A stretch of 64,000 nt of DNA from the NCBI GenBank assembly GCA_030141585.1, contig JAQIFP010000006.1, positions 74,002-138,001 on the forward strand, given 5' to 3'. This DNA comes from Ophryocystis elektroscirrha. Taxonomy: Eukaryota > Apicomplexa > Conoidasida > Neogregarinorida > Ophryocystidae. The position numbers and the translations under genes are program-made. Shown piece by piece: positions 1 through 13,859 of the stretch; position 1 is the stretch's first letter; every line of letters begins with the position of its first letter. Under the pieces are notes generated by a model. It was given only the letters and a program-made list of their open reading frames with translations. It did not search any database and was not told the origin of the DNA.

Positions 1-2
1 TA

Positions 3-851
3 GCACAAACCCTCGATGTTGATGTAGATGATTTCCAATTGGCGTTAAATCAATTAAAAAAAAATATTCAAGAAAAAGATGAAGGTATTTGATTGTAATT
101 TTTGTATTAGCTGTTTAGATATAAACGAAATTGACAGTAAGCATGAATCCAGTCAAGAAATTGTAAATAAAACTATTGATACTTCTTTAAATGAACCAGC
201 TAATTTAGATGGAAAGTCGAAATATAATTTAACGTTAGTATCAAGTAAAAATAGGAAAAAAAGACCTGTTATTGACGCGTCGAAAGAAACGAAAATATTT
301 GATAAGGAAAGCATAGAAAGCCTATTAAATATAAATATTGATGATTATATAAGCACCGACGGTTATATAGATGAAAGTAATACCCGTATATTTAGATTCT
401 TTTTTTAGACACTCAAGAAAGCTTAGAAAAACCATTGTTAAACAAAATCGTGGGATATATATCAAAGACGGGATACTTACTGGGTACATTTATTGGTAAC
501 CAAATTCACAAATATCCCTTATTTATTACTGAAAATGATCAATATGCGGCACTTAAAGTATTTTCCTATACATTCTTTGCTATCATGTTCATGGCGTATA
601 TTTTCTGGCTAGATTATAAACGGATACACAATCGTGTGGAAAATGTTGAATATTTAGATAAATTAATGTCTTCACTAGAAAGTGATGCTCTGAAATCCTT
701 TAAAAAAGCTTGTGAGCTTCATCAAACGTTAAATAATTTATGTATAAAAACTCAAAACTTGTCTAAAACCCATAATTTATTAAATACAACAGTAAATTCT
801 TTACGGAAACAAATTCAAGAGGACTTTTTAACTGTAAGACTCAAATATTAA
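3..851 (+). CDS. 3' part of a hypothetical one-TM coiled-coil protein
   Basis: Three exons can be joined: up to 84, 119-376 and 409-851 (TAA stop). The two introns are only 34 and 32 nt and both keep the reading frame. The 5' end lies outside the window. The visible protein is acidic and lysine-rich, then has one hydrophobic segment (ALKVFSYTFFAIMFMAYIFW) followed by a Leu/Asn-rich stretch that looks like a coiled coil to the C-terminus. That order, one membrane segment then coiled coil, is found in peroxin-14-like and various organelle membrane proteins, but I see no family motif and do not assign it. The coding call rests on frame continuity across both short introns. Confidence 0.7.
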
Positions 852-1437
852 AGTAGACTACAGTATATATATTTGAATATATGTTTGCAAATATATGAGA
901 AAAAAAAAATATTGACAAATAAATAAGAATACTGATTTATAAAATTACCTTTTTTTATACAATAACGACACTTTATTAACTATAACTTTAAGCTCAATAT
1001 ATTTTACAAAAAGTGATAAGACTTCTTTACTAATAAATGAATATAATATAATATAACTATACTATTATAATTTACTACTATAATTTATTATTATAATTTA
1101 TCGATTACAAGCATGCATATATATTTCCATTTATCGGTTAATACAAACGAAAATAAAATATTTACTATACAGATATATATTAGCGTGCATGAAAAGGTGT
1201 ATATATGCGTTGTATACAACAACAACAATAACAGCAACATGCCATGTAGATTTTAGCAAGTTTTATTATACACTATATTAATGTTTAATAATGACGATTA
1301 GGAAAATGACACAACATATGAAAACTCAAGTTATACCCAAAATAACTTAAATAGTAACCAAACCACATATCCTAGAAAGTATTTTGGTGAATAGGTTAAC
1401 TAATGTTTCTTATAATAATTTTTTTTCTTTGTCAAGT
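852..1437. other. Convergent intergenic spacer, AT-rich
   Basis: Spacer between the plus-strand gene ending at 851 and the minus-strand gene ending at 1438. It holds no convincing open frame. Around 1060-1105 there is a short degenerate tandem repeat of about 14-15 nt built on TATAATTTA. It presumably carries the two 3' untranslated regions. Confidence 0.5.
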
Positions 1438-5756
<4,319 letters not shown>

Positions 5757-5941
5757 AAGTTATACAGTAAACACCATCAAAAAAAAAAAGGGGTTTTTTT
5801 TTCTGGAATAAAAAGGTACAAGAGTCAAAAGATTATATCTATTGATTTTATCTACTGTTATTAGTATATACAGATACATTTGACAAGTTTATTTTTTGAA
5901 TTTAGAATATACAATATGGGGTTCTAAATATATAATATAAA

Positions 5942-5944
5942 TAA

Positions 5945-5980
<36 letters not shown>
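5942..5980. repeat. (TA)n microsatellite
   Basis: Near-perfect AT dinucleotide run in the 250-base spacer between two tandem minus-strand genes (start at 5756, upstream neighbour's stop at 6007). Confidence 0.9.
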
Positions 5981-5984
<4 letters not shown>

Positions 5985-6006
5985 TAAAAATAAATTATTA
6001 AAATGA

Positions 6007-6895
6007 TTAAGGTTTATTAATCAAAGACTCTGTGTTTTGAACGACGTGTTGGTCTGTTTTATGTTTTAAATGCTTCATTTGAAGATTAAAATCATCAGGA
6101 CTTTTGATCCAGTTCATTGTTGAACGTCTAAACACGAACAATCATTCAGTAACATATGATATTATATAAACATTATTTATGGCAAAAAAATTATCTTTAA
6201 ATAAAGATTAATAAGATAAATAAAAAAATACTATATATAGAAATATCGTAATATTATTCAATTATTTAATGTTAAATTAATAAATAAGCGTTTTTTTTTT
6301 TTTTTTTTACTATGTAATATACATTAAATGTATGAAAATCTTTGCAAGTTATTGATCTGGTATTCTTACGTTCGTGAGTTATTAGAATCGTCGTTAGAAC
6401 TTGACTTGGAGTCATCTTTGATTATTTCATCCGTTTCTTTTTCTTCCTCTAAATGGTTTTCAGACAAAGTGTCCTCAGAATTTTCGTTTTCGTTTGAAGA
6501 TTTTTCATATGAATTAGCGTAATTTCCCGAACTCTTAGAAGTCTCACAGTTTATTTGAGTATTTGAATTTTCAGGATGTTCAAAAGCAATTTTTAAACTT
6601 TCGATTGAACTTGTTGAAAGATTTTCTTGTTCATTTTCTTGAGACGAAGAATTGAAGCGTTCGTCTACGTCAGCTTCCTTAGATTCAGACTCTATTTTTA
6701 TGGTTCTAAATAAATTCGGATTACAATATGTGTGCGAAAATACATCAAGTTTGTGCTTTATCTAACCAAATCCAGAAATTATATTAATTAATGTCAGAGA
6801 TCCAAATAAATTTAAGTATATAATCTTCTTTAAGTGTGTATCACACTATTCAATTAATTCATAATATATTAGGTTTATATAAATGCTTAATAATT

Positions 6896-6930
<35 letters not shown>

Positions 6931-6973
6931 TTGCGTATAGCAGTTCATTATAAAAATTTATATATGTATAATT

Positions 6974-7036
<63 letters not shown>

Positions 7037-7134
7037 CTGTATGTAAATATATCTGTATGTATATATATCTGTATGTATTTATATCTGTATGTATATATCT
7101 GTATTTATATATACCTTCACATGTATATATATAG

Positions 7135-7165
<31 letters not shown>

Positions 7166-7689
7166 TGAATCTATATACATAAAGGTGTGATTAATTGAAA
7201 TTGTACTTATGCTAGTTATAAAGCGTTTTGTTTGAATATTTACATGTTAAAGCTGAATAAAATTTACTTGATCATGTACTCCTTCGGTTAAAAACCGTAA
7301 TTCTGGTTGATCATAATATATACTTATAAGAATTTCAGATATTTTTTGAGCGTCCTTAAGATAATTATACGTATCATCCAAAAACCCTGGAAATGTCTGC
7401 TGTAATGTTCTATTTGGACATATATAAAGTGTAAAATTTTACAGATTTATAACAGCTGCTAGTTCGTTGTAGAATTGTAAATGAACTTCATTATAGCCTG
7501 AAATTAAACGCTAAATCCTTTTTTTTTTTTTTTTTTACGTTTATTAGAAATAATATGTTTTATTAATGAAGCTTGTCTTTTGTGGCACATTCGAAGATAC
7601 TAAAAATTAAGGTATAGAATAATGCCTACTATTTCCAAGACATTATCAATTGAATTAACGTGATCCAAATATACTTCGTTTATAGACAT
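6007..7689 (-). CDS. Hypothetical protein with helical N-terminus and acidic Ser-rich C-terminus
   Basis: Starts with ATG at 7689 ([20 protein letters not shown]). I read introns of 30 nt, about 41 nt (GT followed by about 18 A, ending TTTCAG) and 33 nt, then a long intron of about 490 nt full of (TA)n. Next comes an exon of about 400 nt (about 6370-6765) and a last exon ending with TAA at 6007. The first about 110 residues are helical and well structured ([34 protein letters not shown]). The rest is an acidic Ser/Glu/Asn-rich tail typical of nuclear proteins. I do not recognise the family. Confidence 0.65.
6980..7160. repeat. (TA)n tract and TCTGTATGTA minisatellite
   Basis: A perfect AT run at about 6980-7023 is followed by about five degenerate copies of TATATCTGTATGTA, then more (TA)n. 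All of it lies in the long intron of the minus-strand gene starting at 7689. Plus-strand translations here are Tyr/Ile artefacts. Confidence 0.85.
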
Positions 7690-7754
7690 TATCTAAACAT
7701 TTTAACACCACAATAGTTATATAACACAAACATAATAATTCGAAAAAAAAAAAA

Positions 7755-7800
7755 GTTACAATAATCTTTGCGTTACAATAATCTTTGGGTTACAATAATA
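7755..7800. repeat. Tandem repeat, about 17-nt unit, 2.7 copies
   Basis: GTTACAATAATCTTTG is repeated almost exactly, with a third partial copy, in the 129-base spacer between two tandem minus-strand genes. It is not a simple AT repeat, unlike most repeats here. Confidence 0.8.
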
Positions 7801-7818
7801 TAAAAAAAAATAAAGTGT

Positions 7819-8817
7819 TTAGTTCGGTTTCCTTTTTTTGAAAGGTTTAGGTTTATTAGAGTGTACGGAAGAATCTGTTATTTCTCCTTCTTCGACTTCT
7901 TGAGGAAGAGTTTCGCTTGGAAGTTCAGTATTTTCTACAATAAGAGCTTCATGAACAATCGGAGCATTATTACGAGTACAAGTGGCGGCATCTCTTTCAC
8001 TGTGGTGAGGAGAACGATTTTCATAGGAATTGTTTTCAGGAACAGAATCAGGGATATCTAAAACAGGTGGCTGAGATTGAGTGGTATTTTGGATGAGTTG
8101 TTGCTGCATCTGATTTTGCCTTTCGATACAATCTGTTGCATAGCTTGTTTCTTCTTTGCCATTTACTAATTCTTCAAGGTCTTCATCAAATGACCGTATC
8201 AAAGAATCTAACACGGGAAAACTTTCAAATAATTGTTTTTCTTTTTCTCTATCTACATTAAAGGTGTTGTTGTAATCAGTCGACTCTACGTTTGGAGGTG
8301 GCTGCTTAACTTCTTCTTCCTTCTCTGATTCTATGAAAATGGTTTGTAGTTCATCTAAGCTATGAGTATACCATATGTTCGGTAAATCTTGCAAAGGTTC
8401 TTTATCAACAAATAGTGTATACATATGTCTCAATAATTCAGAAGGCAATATGCGCCTGCGCGTTGCATACAATGATATATCAATATAAGCTTTTTTCAGA
8501 AATAACCCATAGACTTTACGCAAATAAGCAAATTCTTCTAAATCGTCTTCAGTTTTCATTTCTGATTCTATATCAATGTCTAAATTTTTGACTTCATCTT
8601 CGACTTCTTTTTCTACTCCATCCTCTAATATATCTTCCACAGGCGGTACGTTGTATAAGCTATCTATATATATTTCTTCTTCCTCTTCATCTTCACTCGA
8701 AATTTTGCTTAAAACGGACTCATTCTCAATATTATCGTCTTCAACTGCCTCAGTTTCAAGTTTATCAGGTCTTGAGTCGTTTCCATTAACTTGAAGTGTA
8801 TTAACTGCTAAATGCAT
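7819..8817 (-). CDS. Acidic hypothetical protein, 332 aa
   Basis: Open from ATG at 8817 (MHLAVNTLQVNGNDS) to the stop at 7819; the in-frame sequence upstream of this ATG is AT-rich and looks like intron or UTR. The first 110 residues are strongly acidic (SEDEEEEEIYIDSLYNVPPV). A more structured block follows (YLRKVYGLFLKKAYIDISLY; ILPSELLRHMYTLFVDKEPL), then a Gln/Asn-rich stretch and a basic KPKPFKKRKPN tail that could act as a nuclear localisation signal. Probably nuclear; family not recognised. A short in-frame intron cannot be excluded. Confidence 0.7.
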   Translation of the reverse strand: MHLAVNTLQVNGNDSRPDKLETEAVEDDNIENESVLSKISSEDEEEEEIYIDSLYNVPPVEDILEDGVEKEVEDEVKNLDIDIESEMKTEDDLEEFAYLRKVYGLFLKKAYIDISLYATRRRILPSELLRHMYTLFVDKEPLQDLPNIWYTHSLDELQTIFIESEKEEEVKQPPPNVESTDYNNTFNVDREKEKQLFESFPVLDSLIRSFDEDLEELVNGKEETSYATDCIERQNQMQQQLIQNTTQSQPPVLDIPDSVPENNSYENRSPHHSERDAATCTRNNAPIVHEALIVENTELPSETLPQEVEEGEITDSSVHSNKPKPFKKRKPN

Positions 8818-8972
8818 AACGATACCTAAATAATTAAAAAAAAATATAGCTTTACTATATATATAAAATTTTATATAATATATATTGTTTAAATTTATTA
8901 TAAAAAGCAAAAATAATAATTAAAGTCTTATATATGCTTTTATTTTTTGAATATTAGAGTTATAAGTAATTT

Positions 8973-9352
8973 CTAAGCTTGTTTATTACCCATATATTTA
9001 CACCTATTTATACCGCAAGCTGTTCTATCATATGCAGGGCAGTATAAATTATAATCAATAGCATCCAATTGCTCAAAAATTTCCGTAGCGTCCATTGTTC
9101 CCAAATCAATCCATATTGGAACTGGACGTGCAGGATTAGTACGAGGGTACAAGTTAGAGTTTTGAATTATGGCTTGAAATAGAGGAATGAAGCAATGAGC
9201 TGAAAAAAATATTTGAAACTTTGCTTACTATGTACAGTTTAAGTGTATAATACACCTAACATTTATACTTTATACATTATAATATGCAGATATGTATATT
9301 CTTATTATATTTGTATTAATGATTTTATCCATATATATATATATTAAAAGTT

Positions 9353-9413
<61 letters not shown>

Positions 9414-9744
9414 GTATTGTGTATACATTGACTTATAAAAGAATTGATTTTTTATTTATATAAATATAAGTATAAATTTGATTTATTGCAAATATATTAA
9501 ATTGTACCCGGAATCAAACATTTTGAAAAAGAAATTGAGCGCAGCGGCGAGAAACTGTTACGAATATAGTTTGCTAAAACTAAAATTCCTGTTTCCTGTA
9601 ATTTTGGATTGGAACCCAGATGTAGAGTACTTGGAATTAGATTGTGTTTTACTAATGAATCCTATAAATGATAACGCAATGTAAAATAAAAAGAATCTGT
9701 CTCAAATAGATAATATAAATTGATAAATATATAAATAATATACG

Positions 9745-9802
<58 letters not shown>

Positions 9803-10538
9803 TTTAATATATATATATATATATATATTAAAAGTTGACTTTAATACGTTATTTGTTTATATATAAAATAAAATATGAACTTACAAGAAGGCACCCTAAA
9901 CTCTGACTGTCAAGATGACTTTGATGCAGAATAACTTCTGTTGAAAACAATGACTTTTGAGGGTAACTTTGTGCATCAGGAACGTATGCTTTCCAGTGAG
10001 GCAGAACATGATGAATAAATTCTTGAAAAATAGGGCTACCAAAAGAAAAATCCAAAGGGCTAAGTTTAAGAACGACAGTTGATGAATGCGGAGCATGACG
10101 AAGACTCATTTTTGTGCTCCATGGAATGCCTGTCCATGGGGCGTGTGATCTACGATTGAGTCGAGCATTAGGGGTTTGGTTAAGAGAAGAGGGGTGTGGA
10201 GGTGCTGTTATTTGCTGTTGATTCATTATTGGTGGAGGTTGGGCTGGAGGTTGTTGATTTATGTGATTTTGCTGAAGTTGAGGTGGTGGCCTCATTTTTC
10301 GAGGCACAGAAAAATGTGGACCTCTCCAAACTGGAGAATTTATGTTCCAGTTGTAATTATTATCCACCGGCAAGTAATAGCTGCTATTCCATGTTTTAGC
10401 TGGAACCCCTTTAGACGAAGATTTGGATGATGGAGGGGGACCATGCAGGATCATATTTGTGTTACTGCCACCTGAAGTATAAACAGGCTGCGAAGAATTA
10501 TTCCATCCGGATTGAGCATCATTATACGATGTGTACAT
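8973..10538 (-). CDS. Pro/Gln-rich protein with LRR-like C-terminal domain, 344 aa
   Basis: Three exons join without a frame break: 10538-9885 (218 codons), 9661-9508 (154 nt) and 9199-8973. Donors are GTAAGT and GTACAA; acceptors are TTTATAG and TTTTCAG. Start is the ATG at 10538, because the upstream in-frame TTG only reads the poly-A leader. Residues 1-130 are low complexity and rich in Pro, Gln, Ser and Asn. From about residue 140 there are Leu-spaced segments (SLGCLLDSLVKHNLIPSTLH; GILVLANYIRNSF) resembling leucine-rich/RNI-type repeats. The end contains PVPIWIDLGTMDATEIFEQL and a Cys-containing tail. No family assigned. The middle exon is flanked by complementary AT-rich arms (see findings). 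Confidence 0.75.
9330..9412. repeat. AT-rich inverted-repeat arm, left
   Basis: (AT)n, then a non-repetitive core TTAAAAGTTTATAT, then a further (AT)n run to 9412. The core at 9339-9360 is the exact reverse complement of 9790-9811 on the other side of the middle exon of the minus-strand gene. Confidence 0.85.
9747..9836. repeat. AT-rich inverted-repeat arm, right
   Basis: (AT)n followed by TATATAAACTTTTAATAT and another (AT)n that ends ATTAAAAGTT. It pairs with the arm at 9330-9412 and also contains its own hairpin (AACTTTTAAT against ATTAAAAGTT). Confidence 0.85.
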
Positions 10539-11385
10539 ATTTTTTTTTTTTTTTCTCGCCAAGAAATGTAATTAGATTCAATTTTCTCTTTCTTTTTCTC
10601 AGTTTCTTGTTTTATATACGATTTTTTTTTTTTTGGCCGTTATCTATTGGAATCAATGACATGAAACAAGGAATAATCTAAATGAACAAATATATACAAG
10701 CGCAATATATATACATATATTTGCTAAAAGGATATATTTGTAATATATAGGCCAAAAATATAAACTTTAGATGTGTAGACAATTAGCACACACACATACA
10801 AAAATAATTATAAGAAAACTTATAGTTAACTATAAGTGAGAGAATAGTAAAAACAAGTAGAAGCCTTATACCGTCAGATTTGAGATTTCTACTGTATGCT
10901 TATTGCTATTATTTCTATATCTAACGTCTATATTCTTGAATAATAACAAAAGAATATTTATTATTATTCTTATTAAGTCAAAAAACAATAAATCTGTTAT
11001 TCCGTATATGCATACCTGAATTTATATTTTTAATATATCTTTGCATCGAAAAAAAAATAAAAGCTTAGCACAACCCATAAAACTTGTTCAAACAAAACAA
11101 AACTGTTTTATATTGTTATTTATGTAAATTATGGTTATAAGAACAGATTTATATGTATATATAATTTTCTTTGTACTCCCTTATTTCTTTTTTATAGGAT
11201 AATTAGAAAAAAAAATGTATACAGATATTTGATTCACAACATACACAGGTTATATGTACTTAAAACTTATAGTTATGATTACAAATAATATAGTTTATAC
11301 ATACCAATGATTATGAGGTAAAAACTGTGATTATTAATTGGTGAACCTAAATATAGTAGATTTAAATAAAGCGCTATATTGTTTG
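10539..11385. promoter_or_regulatory. Divergent intergenic region
   Basis: 848 bases between the minus-strand start at 10538 and the PP2A start at 11386. Nothing convincingly coding is visible. Poly-T/poly-A tracts at 10541-10554 and 10621-10634 lie next to the minus-strand start and would be A-tracts just upstream of its ATG. Confidence 0.4.
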
Positions 11386-12620
11386 ATGGGTCTAAATCAT
11401 TATTTATCTGAAATAGAAATTTCCAAATTAGATAACTTTATAGAAAAATGTTCCAATGGAGAAATTCTACCGGAAAATGATGTGAAAGAATTATGCGAGA
11501 AAGCCAAGGCTATATTAATTAACGAAAAAAATGTAGAAACCGTAAATGTACCAGTTACGGTTGTTGGAGACATTCATGGGCAGTTCCACGATTTAAAAGA
11601 GCTATTTCAAATAACAGGAAGTAGGTCCGCAATTTATCATAATTAAATGTAACTTTATATATGTTTAATATTTATAAATAATAATATATTTCATTTATAA
11701 CAACAAGCGGAATTTAGATGCACCCGAAACAAACTTTTTATTTTTGGGTGACTACGTTGATCGAGGACATTTTTCAGTTGAATCAGTAACACTTGTTGTG
11801 GTCTTAAAGGTTAGATATAAAGATCAAGGTATCAATTAAACATATTTCTTTATTCTTATTCAAGTCACAATTATACGAGGAAACCATGAAAGTCGACAAA
11901 TTACACAAGTGTATGGATTCTACGATGAATGTCTACGAAAGTACGGTCATGCAAATGTCTGGAAATATTTTACTGGTAAAAAAAAAAAAAAAAAAAAATC
12001 TAGATTTATTTGATTTTTTACCATTGAGTGCATTAATTGAAAACAAGATATTTTGCCCTCATGCCGGCTTATCTCCTTCTTTTCAAACTATAGATCACGT
12101 CAGGATGCTTGAAAGGTTTTAATTAAACAATTTATGATTATTTTGACAGAATACAAGAAGTTCCGCATGATGGACCCATGTGTGATTTATTATGGTCAGA
12201 TCCAGATGAACGTGTGGGGTGGGGAGTCTCACCACGAGGAGCTGGTAATAAAAAAAAAAAAAAAAAAAAAATAGGCTATACTTTTGGTCAAGATATCAGT
12301 GAGCAATTTATTCACGCTAATAAGTTAATACTTATTGCAAGAGCACATCAGCTAGTTATGGAAGGTTATCAATGGTCTCAATCGAATCAGGTTGTTACCA
12401 TTTTTTCTGCTCCTAATTATTGTTATCGCTGTGGAAATCAAGCGGCTATATTAGAAATAGACGAAAACATGAATTACAATTTGTAAGTTTAGTTGAAATT
12501 AAAAAAAAAAAATTAAACCCATATAACGTTTCTTTTTTTTTTAGTATTCAATTCAATCCTTCTCCTGATAGAATTGTGTCATTAGAAAGTAAAAAGCGTA
12601 TCCCTGATTATTTTTTATAA
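11386..12620 (+). CDS. Serine/threonine protein phosphatase 2A catalytic subunit
   Basis: Seven exons (11386-11620, 11718-11828, 11865-11975, 12004-12115, 12150-12244, 12275-12482, 12545-12620) give 315 aa with every phase matching; PP2A catalytic subunits are about 309 aa. The metallophosphatase motifs are present: [27 protein letters not shown], then HAGLSPS, and [11 protein letters not shown]. The C-terminus ends PDYFL, the PP2A tail whose Leu is carboxymethylated in other eukaryotes. YDECLRKYG and [20 protein letters not shown] favour PP2A over PP4 or PP6. The first ATG in frame is at 11386; upstream in-frame sequence starts only with TTG/GTG. Introns of 28 and 30 nt are almost pure poly-A. 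The HAG in place of the usual HGG is unusual. Confidence 0.95.
11976..12003 (+). other. 28-nt poly-A intron of the PP2A gene
   Basis: GT, then a run of about 21 A, then TCTAG. Removing it restores the conserved [11 protein letters not shown] of PP2A; keeping it shifts the frame. The conserved protein on both sides makes this one of the best-supported ultrashort introns in the window. Confidence 0.9.
12245..12274 (+). other. 30-nt poly-A intron of the PP2A gene, in frame
   Basis: GTAAT, a long A run, then TAG. It separates SPRGAG from YTFGQDIS, which are adjacent in every PP2A. It is a multiple of three without a stop, so retention would insert a lysine run into the enzyme. Confidence 0.9.
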
Positions 12621-12642
12621 ATATCTGCTGGTCCTTTAAATT

Positions 12643-13059
12643 ATGTATAATGGAATTGGTTTACCAACACCACGTGGATCAGGTACTTCCGGATATGTAC
12701 AAAGGAATTTATCATATATACGTCCTACAAGATCTGATTTTGAACAAGCAGCAAAAAAACAACTAGGCGCGAAACCCCCAAGAATGAAAAAGAAAAACTT
12801 ACAGTTATTAGATCACGAAAAAAAACGCCAAATAGAAATTAAAGTGTTAAATTACATAGATTCGCTTAAAGAGAAAAATAATGATCTTACACCCGAAGAA
12901 TTGGAGAAAAAAGCTAATTCTTACCGTATAAAAATAATGCAAGAAAAAATAGATGAAGCTCCTTCGACAAAAAATGATCTTGGAAGTAATAAAATTCGAG
13001 AAAAAGAAATATCAAACGCTTTCTTCAGCTCGGATAAAAAGAAAAAGTTGTATAAATAA
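12643..13059 (+). CDS. Cwc21/SRRM2-type splicing factor (cwf21 domain)
   Basis: 138 aa, single exon. The N-terminus MYNGIGLPTPRGSGTSGYVQ is the highly conserved start of Cwc21 (yeast) and SRRM2/SRm300 (animals), which bind Prp8 in the catalytic spliceosome. A charged cwf21 region follows (LDHEKKRQIEIKVLNYID; LTPEELEKKANSYR). There is no long RS tail, so this is the short yeast-like form. It starts only 22 bases after the PP2A stop in the same orientation. Given the many ultrashort introns here, a spliceosome component is a relevant neighbour, but position alone says nothing about function. Confidence 0.93.
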   Translation: MYNGIGLPTPRGSGTSGYVQRNLSYIRPTRSDFEQAAKKQLGAKPPRMKKKNLQLLDHEKKRQIEIKVLNYIDSLKEKNNDLTPEELEKKANSYRIKIMQEKIDEAPSTKNDLGSNKIREKEISNAFFSSDKKKKLYK

Positions 13060-13334
13060 ATTATATGGAATATTTTTACAGAAAAAAAAAAAAGTTGTTT
13101 TATATCAGAATATATGCAGAAATATAGTTGTGTCTGTACACAATAATTATATTAAGTATATATGAGCAAGTATACATACTTATTTTTATCCATGTATACA
13201 TATATTTGTATGAATTTATTATAGCTAGAATACCTATGTTTGAGAAACGTTTTTTAATATTGTATATACATTTATTTTACAATTCCGAAAAAGATTAAAA
13301 ATAAATCTTATATAATAGACACTTATTGAGTAAA
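13060..13334. other. Convergent spacer
   Basis: 275 bases between the Cwc21-like stop and the stop of the minus-strand gene at 13335. AT-rich, with no open frame of note. Probably the two 3' UTRs. Confidence 0.4.
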
Positions 13335-13778
13335 TTAAGGAGACAATATTATATCAATTATAGCTGATATGCGACGGTTTTCGGGAATTTCAATATCTGT
13401 AGGAGGTTCAGGAAGTTTCGGAACAATATTTGCTTCAAAATTTGTCTTCCAGTTTTTATCTGTGTTATCTGTTACGGAAGTCCATGGACTCGATTCCCAA
13501 TAAACAATCGAATCATCTTCCTCTAAATTATTTAATAAACTCATTTTCAGAAGCTGTTTTAATTCGGGTATCGACTGATCGTCTTCAGAAGGCAATGAAA
13601 TATAAGTGTCTCTCTCTTCATCACTTGATACTTCTTCAGCTAATTTCAGGGAGTAAGAGGTGTAGGAGGAATCCGCTGAATCCATCAATTCGTTTCTCGA
13701 TTCTTTCGAGGAATCTATCAATGATATGTATAATTCTTTCGATCCATCTGAAGAATGATTTACACATTTTTTTTCCAT
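13335..13778 (-). CDS. Small acidic hypothetical protein, 147 aa
   Basis: Open from ATG at 13778 (MEKKCVNHSSDGSKELYISL) to the stop at 13335. Rich in Ser, Glu and Asp; the C-terminal part has WESSPWTSVTDN and a Pro-containing LPEPPTDIEIPENRRISAII. No membrane segment and no recognised domain. Codon use and base composition match its neighbours. Its start lies 81 bases from the Dim1 start on the other strand, so the two probably share a very short divergent promoter. Confidence 0.7.
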   Translation of the reverse strand: MEKKCVNHSSDGSKELYISLIDSSKESRNELMDSADSSYTSYSLKLAEEVSSDEERDTYISLPSEDDQSIPELKQLLKMSLLNNLEEDDSIVYWESSPWTSVTDNTDKNWKTNFEANIVPKLPEPPTDIEIPENRRISAIIDIILSP

Positions 13779-13859
13779 TCAAAGTTCAGCATAAACTAAT
13801 TTTTTTTTGGAGAAACAAAAAATAAATGAACTAGCGTGACTAAACTTCCAGTAAATATC
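13779..13859. promoter_or_regulatory. 81-base bidirectional promoter region
   Basis: This is the whole spacer between the minus-strand start at 13778 and the Dim1 start at 13860. It must hold both 5' UTRs and both core promoters. It has poly-T and poly-A runs but no TATA box I would single out in such AT-rich DNA. Confidence 0.5.

Noticed and set aside
3..851. Assignment as peroxin 14
   Set aside because: Only the general order of membrane segment and coiled coil fits; the conserved N-terminal domain is outside the window or absent.
9478..9684. Plus-strand open frame of about 67 codons in non-repetitive DNA, at first taken for a gene nested in an intron
   Set aside because: The minus strand of the same segment gives a 154-nt exon whose start and end phases fit the exons on both sides exactly; the plus-strand frame is its shadow.
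10176..10681. Plus-strand open frames opposite the Pro/Gln-rich exon
   Set aside because: They are antisense to a well-supported coding exon and reflect its biased codons.
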